From Cephaloticoccus sp. (lineage in GTDB: Bacteria > Verrucomicrobiota > Verrucomicrobiia > Opitutales > Opitutaceae): a DNA stretch of 64,000 nt. Position 1 is the first letter of the stretch. Every line of letters starts with the position of its first letter. The stretch covers positions 1 to 64,000 of the forward strand of contig JAURHD010000004.1 in NCBI GenBank assembly GCA_030833445.1. The letters are read 5' to 3'. Made by a program: the position numbers and the translations under genes. Of this stretch, positions 37,544 through 46,136 are shown piece by piece. The notes under the pieces were generated by a model. That model saw nothing but the letters and a program-made list of their open reading frames with translations. It had not been told where the DNA came from and searched no databases.

Positions 37544-37954
37544 ATGACCGCGAATTCCAAACCCATTCCCGTCGTGTGCGCCTTGATTGAGCGCGATGGC
37601 CGTGTCCTTGTTGCGCAGCGTCCCGCCCACAAGCACCTGCCGTTCAAATGGGAATTTCCTGGCGGCAAAGTCGAACCCGGTGAATCCGCGGAGACCGCGA
37701 TCGTTCGCGAAATCCGCGAAGAGCTGGGCTGCGATTTCCACATCACGCGCGCCCTGCCGCGGTTTACCCACGCCTATGCCGAGACGATTGAGATGATTCC
37801 CTTTGTCGGCCGACTCAAGCCTGACAGTCCCGCACCACAGGCCCACGAGCATCTCGCCCTGCAATGGTTGCCCGCCGAGGAAATTGCAGGGCTCGATCTG
37901 GCCGCGGCAGATCATCCCGTGCTCGCCGTATATCGCGAACCTCCTCCTCACTGA
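37544..37954 (+). CDS. MutT-like Nudix hydrolase
   Basis: A 136-residue Nudix pyrophosphohydrolase. The Nudix box is GGKVEPGES (40-48) through REIREELG (55-62), with all catalytic Glu. The opening PVVCALIERDGRVLVAQRP and length match MutT/NudG-like enzymes that hydrolyse oxidised or methylated (d)NTPs. The ATG at 37544 is preferred to one at 37499. It precedes the two-domain hydrolase by 9 bp on the same strand. Confidence 0.88.
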   Translation: MTANSKPIPVVCALIERDGRVLVAQRPAHKHLPFKWEFPGGKVEPGESAETAIVREIREELGCDFHITRALPRFTHAYAETIEMIPFVGRLKPDSPAPQAHEHLALQWLPAEEIAGLDLAAADHPVLAVYREPPPH

Positions 37955-37963
37955 AACCAACTC

Positions 37964-39928
37964 ATGGCCCCCACCCCATTCGAACCCAGTCAGATGTTGC
38001 GCCAGCAGCTCATCGCCCAAGGTCATGCCGGTCTGGCCGCCGGGCACATGCGCTTTGCCGATAACGCCAAAGCCGATCCGCTCGCGGCGGGTGCCGAAGT
38101 GCGCCGGCAATTCGCAAGCTACTACGGCGATCTGTTGTCCGCCATGGCAAACAATCCGCTGAACGCGCGCCAAGTCGGCGGCGGCACTGCCAAAGGGTTT
38201 CGTTACGAAAACTGGCTGTTCGAATCGCACCCAGGTTGGGAGGTCAATGCCACGCTGTTTTTGCCGGCTGATCTGCCGCCGCCCTATTTGCCGGTAGTCA
38301 TGTCGGTCGGCCACTCCGGCAAACAATTTTCCGCCTACCAACTGCCCTGCCAGTATTTCGCCCGCGCCGGATTTGCGGCCATCGTCTTTGATCCACCGGG
38401 AGTCGCCGGTGAAAAGCAACCCGGCAACGATCACTTCAACGACGGCGTGCGCTGTTACCTGACCGGCGACACTTCGTGCCGCTACTTTATCGGTGACACG
38501 CTGCGGTCGATGGACTTTCTCGCCAGTCGCCCCGACATCGATACGAGCCACGGATTCGCGCTGACCGGCGTGTCCGGCGGCGGGCACAGTTCACTGTATG
38601 CCGCACTGCTGGATGATCGGGCCACATTGATCGCGCCTTCCTGCTGTCTGATCGACCAGGGGAAATTCGTGCTCGATCTGTGTTACAGCTCCTGTCCCGA
38701 AACCCTCATGCCCAACCGGCTGCGCGATGGGTTGGATGACGACATTCTTTTGTGTGCCGTCGCTCCGCGGCCCGTGCTCCTCATGGCAGGCAGCACGGAC
38801 GAGGTGTATCAAATCGAGGACAGTCGTAAAATCGCCGCGGCCGCACGCACGCATTACACGACAGCGGGTCACGCCAACCGGTTCAAATTTCTGGAGGACA
38901 CCGGGGGTCACGATTACTCGCTGAACCAAGCGCGCGAGTTTGTGCAGTTTGTGCGTCGGCAGTGGAAACTTTCGTCGACCACGCCCCTGCCTGCAACGCA
39001 GGCGAACGACTTTAATCTACTCGAACCCGCGCAGCTGGCCTGCCAGCCCCAAGCCGCCGCCAACATGCTTACACTCACGCGTGTTCGCGCGGCCGCAATC
39101 GCGCCAGACCGCAAACCGCCGACTATTGCCGAACTGCAATCCTTTCTCGCGATTAGCGATCAACTCGCCGCGCCCACTTTCACCACGCGCACCCCGTCCG
39201 TGCAGGCCTGGTTTCATAATTGGACGGAATGCACCGTCGCCACCGAAACCGGCATCATGGTGCCGCTATCTGTCGCAGATCCGGGACCGGATCATCCCGC
39301 CCTCTGGCATTTCGATGATGCCGGCCGGCAACGTTTAGTGACGCGGGGAGGTCTGCTGTCTTTGGCGATCGGTCAAGCCGATCGCGCCTCAATCAAGGCC
39401 GCTCTCTACAGCGCGGATCTGCGAGGCTGGGGCGAGACCGCGATGGCCGCGCATCCCTATGAAAGCGTTTCCTGGGGTGCCCCGGATCGCTTTGCCGCTT
39501 ATGTCGGCGCCGCGATCGGCGATTCACCCGCCGCCATGCGTTTGCGCGACGCCTGGCAACTCGTTCGCACTTTCCCTTTGCGCAAGCACACCGTGCTCAG
39601 TGCCACCGGCGCCGCCGGACCGATTGCATTGCATCTCGCAGCCCTGTTACCCGGGCAATTCGCCGCCGTCGTGTTGCGCGATGTCCCCGCTTCTTATGCC
39701 GCGCTGCTCGCGACCGATGAATTCAATTGGCCGCACGACATCATCTTCCCGGGAGTCCTCACGCATTATGATCTGCCCGAACTGGCCCAAGCCGCCGGTT
39801 GTCCCGTGTATTGGTTGAACCCGCTCGATGGAGCGCGACAGCCGGTCACTGCCACCATGCTCAATGGACGCACCGAAGTGGATGATGCAACCCACGGTGC
39901 ACTGCTTCAGAAGTTGCTCTACAATTGA
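37964..39928 (+). CDS. two-domain alpha/beta-hydrolase (acetyl-esterase-like)
   Basis: A 654-residue protein. The first half is an intact alpha/beta hydrolase related to acetyl xylan esterases: oxyanion region near SVGHSGKQF, nucleophile in GVSGGGHSS, Asp in AGSTDEVY and His in TGGHDYS. The second half (~340-654) repeats the fold but lacks the GxSxG serine (it reads TGAAGPIA), so is probably a non-catalytic or binding domain. No signal peptide. Substrate unknown; sugar-ester deacetylation is a reasonable guess given the glycan neighbours. Confidence 0.7.
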   Translation: MAPTPFEPSQMLRQQLIAQGHAGLAAGHMRFADNAKADPLAAGAEVRRQFASYYGDLLSAMANNPLNARQVGGGTAKGFRYENWLFESHPGWEVNATLFLPADLPPPYLPVVMSVGHSGKQFSAYQLPCQYFARAGFAAIVFDPPGVAGEKQPGNDHFNDGVRCYLTGDTSCRYFIGDTLRSMDFLASRPDIDTSHGFALTGVSGGGHSSLYAALLDDRATLIAPSCCLIDQGKFVLDLCYSSCPETLMPNRLRDGLDDDILLCAVAPRPVLLMAGSTDEVYQIEDSRKIAAAARTHYTTAGHANRFKFLEDTGGHDYSLNQAREFVQFVRRQWKLSSTTPLPATQANDFNLLEPAQLACQPQAAANMLTLTRVRAAAIAPDRKPPTIAELQSFLAISDQLAAPTFTTRTPSVQAWFHNWTECTVATETGIMVPLSVADPGPDHPALWHFDDAGRQRLVTRGGLLSLAIGQADRASIKAALYSADLRGWGETAMAAHPYESVSWGAPDRFAAYVGAAIGDSPAAMRLRDAWQLVRTFPLRKHTVLSATGAAGPIALHLAALLPGQFAAVVLRDVPASYAALLATDEFNWPHDIIFPGVLTHYDLPELAQAAGCPVYWLNPLDGARQPVTATMLNGRTEVDDATHGALLQKLLYN

Positions 39929-39965
39929 AACGGTAATTCGGGACTTCCGGACCGGATATCCAAAT

Positions 39966-40041
39966 TGTAGGGCGGGATCGCTGATCCCGCCTTGTAAGTC
40001 TTTGATTATTCGAAGGCGGGGTTCGGAGACCCCGCCCTACA
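39966..40041. repeat. TGTAGGGCGGG palindromic repeat, copy 1
   Basis: An imperfect palindrome beginning TGTAGGGCGGGATC and ending GACCCCGCCCTACA, made of two stem-loops. It lies in the 123-bp space between the convergent hydrolase and AraC genes. A second copy is at 54100-54176. Repeats of this kind are widespread in Verrucomicrobiota and may fold as transcription stops. Confidence 0.75.
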
Positions 40042-40051
40042 GAATTGTCCT

Positions 40052-40903
40052 TCAACGCCGCATCTGCTGGCGAAAGGCGGAGGGGGACAGCCCGGTGCGC
40101 TGCTTGAAGAGTTTTGAAAAGTGAAACTCGTCGCAAAAACCCAGTTCACCCGCAATGACGCGCAGCGGACGATCATCCGCGGTTAGGAGCAGTCCCGCTT
40201 GATCCACCAGCCGCATCAGTCGATATCGCGCCGGCGGCACACCCTTGAGTTCGGCGAATCGCTTGCGGAAGCGTTCATAGGAAAACCCGGCCATCGCCGC
40301 CAATCGGTCCCAATCCGGCACCACGTCTGCTCGTTCCAATTCGACACAAACCGGGTTGAGCCATGCCGGTGCCACCTCCGGTTGTCGGGCTTGAGCTGGT
40401 CGCCACGCGGCGCGGAAATCGGCCAGCACACCCTGCAATCGTGCCAATTCCAACAAGGCTGCGGAGACGCCTTCATGCTGCCCGGCGCAGACCGCCAAAA
40501 ATCGCCGATGCCAGGTCGCCACCGGTTTGGCATGCCAAATCGGTTCCCGCGGATCAATCAACCCGGCCGAACGCCACTCATCGAAGACCGGCCCGTTGAA
40601 TACAAAATAGATTTCATCCCACTGACCGCCGGGCTTCGGTCCATACTCGTGTGGCACATCGGGAAAAATCAGCAACAAGTCGCCGGCCGACACCGATTGC
40701 CGGCGTCCGAGTGCATCGGAAAAGTCCCCACCTCCCGCCAACAAATAGACCACGGCATAGCTGCCCAATAGCCGCATGGGATTATGCCCGGTGCCTTCAC
40801 TGGCCGTAAGTTGACCAGCCAAGGTAATCCCGCCCATAGGGGAATAGGCTCCCGCAGTCGCAATGCGCTGGGAAGCTGGCGGTAATTCGCCGGACTTTTT
40901 CAT
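40052..40903 (-). CDS. AraC-family transcriptional regulator
   Basis: A 283-residue regulator with an N-terminal cupin-like ligand domain (SAGDLLLIFPDVPHEYGP at about 75-92) and a C-terminal AraC helix-turn-helix pair (about 190-283), including FSYERFRKRFAELKG and LGFCDEFHFSKLFKQRTG. It is divergent from PhyH gene 2 with 80 bp between the starts, so is its likely regulator. The ligand is probably a sugar or small metabolite, as is usual for cupin-fused AraC proteins. ATG at 40903. Confidence 0.92.
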   Translation of the reverse strand: MKKSGELPPASQRIATAGAYSPMGGITLAGQLTASEGTGHNPMRLLGSYAVVYLLAGGGDFSDALGRRQSVSAGDLLLIFPDVPHEYGPKPGGQWDEIYFVFNGPVFDEWRSAGLIDPREPIWHAKPVATWHRRFLAVCAGQHEGVSAALLELARLQGVLADFRAAWRPAQARQPEVAPAWLNPVCVELERADVVPDWDRLAAMAGFSYERFRKRFAELKGVPPARYRLMRLVDQAGLLLTADDRPLRVIAGELGFCDEFHFSKLFKQRTGLSPSAFRQQMRR

Positions 40904-40917
40904 GTAACCATATTACA
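40903..40917. promoter_or_regulatory. candidate operator in araC/phyH divergent region
   Basis: TGTAA (40903-40907) and TTACA (40913-40917) form an inverted repeat with a 5-bp spacer, touching the AraC start codon. It could be an autoregulatory site. Small and not tested. Confidence 0.3.
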
Positions 40918-40983
40918 CATGCCTGCACCCAGAACAACCATTCCTTTCCGGGCACTGATCCCCTAGAGTGTATTCGTTATCCC

Positions 40984-41904
40984 ATGAGCTTGCTCACCCT
41001 CCCCGCCCTCACCGCGAATAACCTGCCGGTTGACACCAGTGAAAACGCCTTTGGCGAACTGCATTCTTCCGAGGACCTGCTCGGTCAACCCGAGCTGCTG
41101 CGCCAACGTCTCAGCGAAGACGGCTATCTCTACATTCGCAATTTTCTGCCGCGCGACATCGTGCAATCCGCGCGAGTGTCATTGTTGGAACGTTTGCTTA
41201 AGGGTGGATTCCTCAATCCTGCGGCTCCCCTGGAATCCGGCATCGCCAACCCGGATAACACGCCGAAGTTCATGCCCAATCTGGCCAACCCGAATCCTGA
41301 GGTGGCCCGCGTAGTCTTCGGTCCGGAGCTGACTGGTTTTTACGCCAAACTCTTTGGCGGGCCGATCCGCCACTTCGATTACATCTGGGTGCGCTCCATG
41401 CCGCGTGGCACCGGCACCCCGGCTCATTGCGATCTGGTTTACATGGGGCGCGGCACGCATCGCTTGCTGACCTGCTGGGTGCCTTATGGCGAAGTCCCGC
41501 TTGAAGAGAGTCCGCTGATGCTGCTCGAGGATTCGCATAAGAAATCCGAGCGCATCAAAAATTATTTGGAGAGCGACGTGGACTCCTATTGCGAGAACCG
41601 CCCCAAGGAAGTGCAAAAGGTCAAGATCAACGGTGGCTGGAGCATGCCCGGTTGGCTCTCGAAAAATCCCATCACGCTGCGCGAGAAACTCGGTGGCCGC
41701 TGGCTCAGTGCTCATTTCCAACCCGGTGATTTCCTCACGTTCCAGATGAACATGATCCACGCCTCGCTCGACAATCAGACCGACAAGGTCCGGCTCTCAA
41801 CCGACACGCGTTATCAGCTGGCCAGCGAGCCGATCGACGAACGTTGGATCGGCGACAATCCCGCCCTGCACGGCAAGGCCGGCAAGCGCGGTCGCATCTG
41901 CTGA
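40984..41904 (+). CDS. phytanoyl-CoA dioxygenase (PhyH) family protein 2
   Basis: A 306-residue Fe(II)/2-oxoglutarate oxygenase with His148-x-Asp150 (AHCDLVYMGRGTHRLL) and His259 (NMIHASLDNQT), plus an Arg in RLSTDTRYQ. It is a paralogue of the gene at 33783, sharing LTCWVPYGEV and GGRWL motifs and nearly the same length, so the pair probably arose by duplication. Substrate unknown. The divergent AraC gene is the likely regulator. Its 3' end faces the solute-binding gene across a palindromic repeat. Confidence 0.88.
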   Translation: MSLLTLPALTANNLPVDTSENAFGELHSSEDLLGQPELLRQRLSEDGYLYIRNFLPRDIVQSARVSLLERLLKGGFLNPAAPLESGIANPDNTPKFMPNLANPNPEVARVVFGPELTGFYAKLFGGPIRHFDYIWVRSMPRGTGTPAHCDLVYMGRGTHRLLTCWVPYGEVPLEESPLMLLEDSHKKSERIKNYLESDVDSYCENRPKEVQKVKINGGWSMPGWLSKNPITLREKLGGRWLSAHFQPGDFLTFQMNMIHASLDNQTDKVRLSTDTRYQLASEPIDERWIGDNPALHGKAGKRGRIC

Positions 41905-41927
41905 CAATTGTTATAACTTCCATTGTG

Positions 41928-42025
41928 CAACGGAGGCTCCAAGACACGGAGCACTAATTCCTGTAAGCATTGTCCCGGCCAAACGCATTGCATGCGGTCG
42001 CTCTGTGCCTCCGCGTCTCCGCGGC
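41928..42025. repeat. degenerate palindromic repeat
   Basis: CAACGGAGGCTCC... AGACACGGAGCAC at the left is partly reverse-complementary to GCTCTGTGCCTCCGCGTCTCC at the right. It lies between the convergent PhyH 2 and solute-binding 1 genes. Resembles the dispersed CTCTGTG/CTCCGCG repeats found in many genomes. Confidence 0.5.
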
Positions 42026-42030
42026 CAAGA

Positions 42031-43626
42031 TTAAGGCAGTTTAGAACGCGCCAGTTGCAGTTTCATCTGGAAGGCGAGTCCTTCCGACATCGTCTGCCCG
42101 GCCTCCATCTCACGCCGGCGTTGGGCGTGCATTAGGCCTTGATCCGATTCGTCGACCAAGTTGGCTTGGGCGATGATCAACGCGTCCTGCGGTTTGACCA
42201 GCAAAAGCGCATTCCGCGCCTCATTCTCCAAGTCCATCCGGATTTTTTGCGGCATTACTTGGTCGAGCTTCGCCGCGAATTTATCCACGCTGCCCTGATC
42301 GCCGGTCAGCTCATAAAAATTACTGTCCCAGGCCATGGAGACTTCTGAGCCGATAAAATTATAGGGCGATTGACCAATGGCGTAACCCAGCTGGTAATCG
42401 CGGAACGGCTTGATCTCGTCCGGCACATCCACCCCGTTGATTGCGGGCAGCCACAGACTCTTGTCCGTGAACAATTGATTGCCGGGCACGCTCGTCAGGA
42501 ACTGCAGAAAGTCCAAGGCTTCCTTGGGGTGCGAACTGGTTTTGTTGAGATACATGGCCATGGCCGTTTCGCCGCGGCCCTCACCCGCAACCGCCATGAT
42601 GTATTTGCCGACCTCGGGGTCGTCCGGCGTGATCGGCGGTAATCGCATGGCCGTGACGGGAAAAGGCGCGGTTTGCTTGATCGTGGTGGCATCCCAGGTG
42701 CCGGTGAAGAGGAACAACGCACCGCCGGAGAAAAATTCCAGCATGGCGTCATCGCGGCGGAGCTGCAGATAACCCGGCTTGGTGGCCTGGGAAACCTCCC
42801 GCACGAGTTGCAGTCCCGCCTTCACTTCGGGTCGCTGAAAATTCCAACGCCCCTCCAGATAAGCCGCCAACACCTGCCGGTTGTAGAGATAAAGATAACC
42901 GCTGTCGTCGAATTGGTAATTGAGCGCGAGCAAGGGGCCGGCGAAGACCGCACTGGTGATCCACAGCCCGTTGTCCCGACTGCCCGCCAGTCCGTTGATG
43001 GGCTGAGAGGTGCGTCGCGCATAAGCCTGGGTCAGGGCGAGGATGCGCCGGAAATCATCGTAGGTTTTGGGTGCCGCGGTGGAACCGGTGATTTTTTTCA
43101 ACAACTCGGCATTGCAGAACAGACGCACCGAAACCTCCGTCACAGTCACCGCGTAGATCTGCCCGGGATCGGGCGAATCCCGCCGCGCCCCGATCAAGTT
43201 GTCATGAAAGGTATCCTGCCAGGGAATGCCTTCCTGCGACGTGCCGACGTTGTAGGGGTTGGGTTGTTCCAACTCCGCCGTCAGCGGCACGAAGTAGCGG
43301 GCGGGCACATCTTTCTGGCCCGCCAGCCATGCACCCCACTCCATGATATCGGAACCGGTATCGCCCGCGAGATTCGTGCGCAGCCATTGTTTGTAAACCG
43401 CCCCGGGCACCAACAACTGCTCCACCTTTACCTTGGGTTTCAGTTCTTCGTAGCGCTTGATCACTGCGGCAAAGCCATCGGGCGGTCCGCGCTCGATCTG
43501 CCAGTGGGCGATGCGAATCGTGATGGGGCGTTCCTCGATGACCGGACTCGAACGCGTAAATACCCAATAGACGGCCCATCCATAAACCAGCACGAGCAGC
43601 AGGAGACTGAAATGACTGCGCTTCAT
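42031..43626 (-). CDS. membrane-anchored extracellular solute-binding protein 1
   Basis: A 531-residue protein of the family-1 (maltose-type) solute-binding fold. One N-terminal helix (residues ~7-24) followed by TRSSPVIEE looks like an uncleaved anchor rather than a lipoprotein signal. The mature part begins TIRIAHWQIERGPPDGF, then has the typical domain-crossing KRYEELKPKVKVE and a C-terminal helical lobe. It pairs with the TPR-like gene just upstream (ATGA overlap, 43623-43626). No permease or ATPase gene is nearby. Paralogue of the protein at 44532, roughly half identical by eye. Ligand unknown, probably an oligosaccharide. Confidence 0.8.
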   Translation of the reverse strand: MKRSHFSLLLLVLVYGWAVYWVFTRSSPVIEERPITIRIAHWQIERGPPDGFAAVIKRYEELKPKVKVEQLLVPGAVYKQWLRTNLAGDTGSDIMEWGAWLAGQKDVPARYFVPLTAELEQPNPYNVGTSQEGIPWQDTFHDNLIGARRDSPDPGQIYAVTVTEVSVRLFCNAELLKKITGSTAAPKTYDDFRRILALTQAYARRTSQPINGLAGSRDNGLWITSAVFAGPLLALNYQFDDSGYLYLYNRQVLAAYLEGRWNFQRPEVKAGLQLVREVSQATKPGYLQLRRDDAMLEFFSGGALFLFTGTWDATTIKQTAPFPVTAMRLPPITPDDPEVGKYIMAVAGEGRGETAMAMYLNKTSSHPKEALDFLQFLTSVPGNQLFTDKSLWLPAINGVDVPDEIKPFRDYQLGYAIGQSPYNFIGSEVSMAWDSNFYELTGDQGSVDKFAAKLDQVMPQKIRMDLENEARNALLLVKPQDALIIAQANLVDESDQGLMHAQRRREMEAGQTMSEGLAFQMKLQLARSKLP

Positions 43627-44462
43627 GGTTGGGCCTCCCTTTTCAACGCGAGTTGACGGTTGGTTTCCTCCAACCGCCGAGCCACGGCATAAGCCCGCAG
43701 ATTATCCGGATAGGTCTGCAGATACCGTTCAAAATAGTCCTTTGATTGTTCCAGCAAACCCGCGCGCAACGAGAGCTCGCCGATCTGCACTACCAAATCT
43801 TCCTTGGCGGTGCCACTGATGCCGCCTGCCTGATCGGCCGCCACCAAGTGCGGGAGGATGCGGGGCAACGGTTGCTTCAACACGACACCGGCCTGGCCGA
43901 TCTGCAAATGCAGGTCGCGCAGGAGTGCGGGTTCGTGAATGCGCTTCAACAATACCTCAGCGGATGACAGCCGGTCGGCCCCGACCGCGGCATCAATGTT
44001 CAGGACGTAGAGTTTCAGCATGGCCAGTTTAACCAAACCCAGTTGCGCCCAATGGCTGTCCGGTTGGAGCGTTGCGAGTTGTTCGTAGAGCTGCGCCGCC
44101 TGCGCATAGTCGGGCACCTGAAAGTGCAGTTGATGCAACCGTGCCTGCAGATAGGTGGCCTGCGCCGCCAATTCATCATCACCCTTGGCGACTCCGACAA
44201 AGATTTCCCCGGCGCGTCGCATGTTGTCATCGGTCGCCGGCTGCATGCTCATGATGGCCACGCCCTCCGCCAATTGCGCCTCCCGCCCCGCCGTGTCGGC
44301 ATCATAAACCCGCAGCACGTCCTTGGGCCGGTTATTGATCAAAGCCCGCCAGTTGGCGTCGGCGTCATCCGTCGACGAACCAGCCCACGCCAGCAACGGC
44401 ATGAAAAGGGCAAGGCAGGCACAAAGCATCCAGCGTTCCGAAGGGGTAACAGAAAGCACCAT
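43623..44462 (-). CDS. exported TPR-like protein 1
   Basis: A 279-residue protein with a signal peptide (hydrophobic stretch MLCACLALFMPLLAWAGS) and helical repeats that look like TPRs, e.g. AAQLYEQLATLQPDSHWAQ and LEQSKDYFERYLQTYPDN. It overlaps the solute-binding gene by ATGA. Start at the ATG at 44462, preceded by AGGA; a longer TTG-initiated frame is less likely. Paralogous to the protein at 46133. Likely periplasmic, perhaps a scaffold or sensor partner of the binding protein. Confidence 0.72.
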   Translation of the reverse strand: MVLSVTPSERWMLCACLALFMPLLAWAGSSTDDADANWRALINNRPKDVLRVYDADTAGREAQLAEGVAIMSMQPATDDNMRRAGEIFVGVAKGDDELAAQATYLQARLHQLHFQVPDYAQAAQLYEQLATLQPDSHWAQLGLVKLAMLKLYVLNIDAAVGADRLSSAEVLLKRIHEPALLRDLHLQIGQAGVVLKQPLPRILPHLVAADQAGGISGTAKEDLVVQIGELSLRAGLLEQSKDYFERYLQTYPDNLRAYAVARRLEETNRQLALKREAQP

Positions 44463-44531
44463 CCCATCCTGAAACTTGGCCGCCAATCGACAAGCTCATC
44501 CCGTAGAAATTATTCGGCGGGGCCCTTGACC

Positions 44532-46136
44532 TTAGCGCTGGTCGACGATTTCCAGCTGGCGCGCCAGCAACAAGGCCCGGCCTTCACTGAGATTCTGCGC
44601 CGATTCCAGCCGCTCGCGCCGCAGGGCTTGGGCATCCGGCTCGGCCAGCTGCACGGTCAGGTTGGCCAAGGCCACGATGCGCGTATCCTGCGGCAACATC
44701 GCCCACCGGGCCGCCCGTTGTTCCACCTGCAATGCCTCGCGCGTCACCGCCGGCATCGCTTCATCCAAGGCCTCGGCCAGTTTATCGACACTGCCTTGTG
44801 GCCCCACCATGTGGTGGAGGTTGCTTTCAAAAATAGCGCGGGAACCACCCCCGAGGGATATGTTGGGCCCCCCATAAGCATAGCCGTCATCGGGGGAAAT
44901 GTAGGAAGCGATTTCCGGAGCCACCGGCACAGTCTTGATGCTGGGTAGCCAGCCGCTGTGGTCGGTGAAAAGTTTGTTACCCTCATAGCTGGTGAGGAAG
45001 CGCAGGAAATCCACCGCGATTTTCCGGTGGGGGCTCCGCTTGTTCAGGTAAAAGCCAAAGCCCGTCATGTTGTTTCCATCTGAAAAATGGCCCAGCATGT
45101 ATTTGCCCACGACCGGGTCGTCCTGGGTCGGCTGGGGACAACGCAGCACCCCGACGTCAAATTCGGCCAACCGGCGCAAACTGGTCGCATCCCAAGTGCC
45201 CGTGAAAATGAACAGGGACTCGCTGCGCAAAAACTGCCGCGTGGCTTCATCCCGCAGCAGGCTCATGTAACCCGGCCTCATCTGGTCGTTGATCTCTTTC
45301 AGGAGGGCGAGGGCCGCCTTCACTGCCGGATCCTGGTAATGCCAGGCGCCCTTCAAATACATCCATTGGCTTTGGCGTGGATACAGGCCCAACATGGCGT
45401 CGGTATCGAGCTGCTGGCCCACCGTATTCATCACCCCGCCCATATAAAATCCCATCATCCACATCGCGTTGTCCTTGCTGCCCGCGAACGGCGTCACGAT
45501 CCGACCCTCCTTCGCGGCATACTCCGCCGTCTGCTGAAAGAGGATTCGCATCTCCGCCCAATCTGCCGGGGGCACGCGCGAACCGGTGATTTCCTCCAGC
45601 AGGTCCAGATTACAAAACAGCCGCAACGAACCCCGCGTCATGGTCACCGCATAATATTGGCCGGGCTCGGGTGAGTTGATTCGTTGCTCCTGCAGTTCAT
45701 CGGCAAACGTTTCCTGCCACGGCATACCGGCCAGCGCAGTTCCATCGTTGTAGGCATTCGGCTCCAGCAATTCCTCGGTCAAGGGTTCAAAGTAACGCAC
45801 CGGCAAGTCCGCCAGCCCATCCAACCAGGCGCCGTATTCCACGATGTCCGGCGCATTATCCCCCGCAAAATTTGCGCGCATCCACTGCCGGTAAACCGGT
45901 CCCGGCACCATCACCTGTTTCACACGCACTTTCGGGTTGAGCTCCTCGTAGCGCTTGATCGCAGCCTCAATCCCATCCGGTGGTCCCAGCTCAATCTGCC
46001 AGTGCGCGATTCGGATCGTGGTCACGTCGCCTTCAACCACCGGCTGCGATCGCGTGAAAACCCAATACACCGCCACCAGGTAGCCCGTGACAAACAGGAG
46101 CAGGCCCAGGCGTTTGCGCAGCGTCCTCGCGGTCAT
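44532..46136 (-). CDS. membrane-anchored extracellular solute-binding protein 2
   Basis: A 534-residue paralogue of the protein at 42031, with the same N-terminal anchor and TIRIAHWQIELGPPDG beginning. Shared landmarks include YWVFTRS, ITGS in the middle and FTGTWDAT near residue 320. It overlaps TPR-like gene 2 by four bases (ATGA at 46133-46136) and precedes TPR-like gene 1, so the two units form one leftward run. No ABC permease was seen. Confidence 0.8.
   Translation of the reverse strand: MTARTLRKRLGLLLFVTGYLVAVYWVFTRSQPVVEGDVTTIRIAHWQIELGPPDGIEAAIKRYEELNPKVRVKQVMVPGPVYRQWMRANFAGDNAPDIVEYGAWLDGLADLPVRYFEPLTEELLEPNAYNDGTALAGMPWQETFADELQEQRINSPEPGQYYAVTMTRGSLRLFCNLDLLEEITGSRVPPADWAEMRILFQQTAEYAAKEGRIVTPFAGSKDNAMWMMGFYMGGVMNTVGQQLDTDAMLGLYPRQSQWMYLKGAWHYQDPAVKAALALLKEINDQMRPGYMSLLRDEATRQFLRSESLFIFTGTWDATSLRRLAEFDVGVLRCPQPTQDDPVVGKYMLGHFSDGNNMTGFGFYLNKRSPHRKIAVDFLRFLTSYEGNKLFTDHSGWLPSIKTVPVAPEIASYISPDDGYAYGGPNISLGGGSRAIFESNLHHMVGPQGSVDKLAEALDEAMPAVTREALQVEQRAARWAMLPQDTRIVALANLTVQLAEPDAQALRRERLESAQNLSEGRALLLARQLEIVDQR

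Noticed and set aside
37463-38587. Leftward 374-codon open frame
   Set aside because: Antisense to the Nudix and hydrolase genes, which have clear catalytic motifs.
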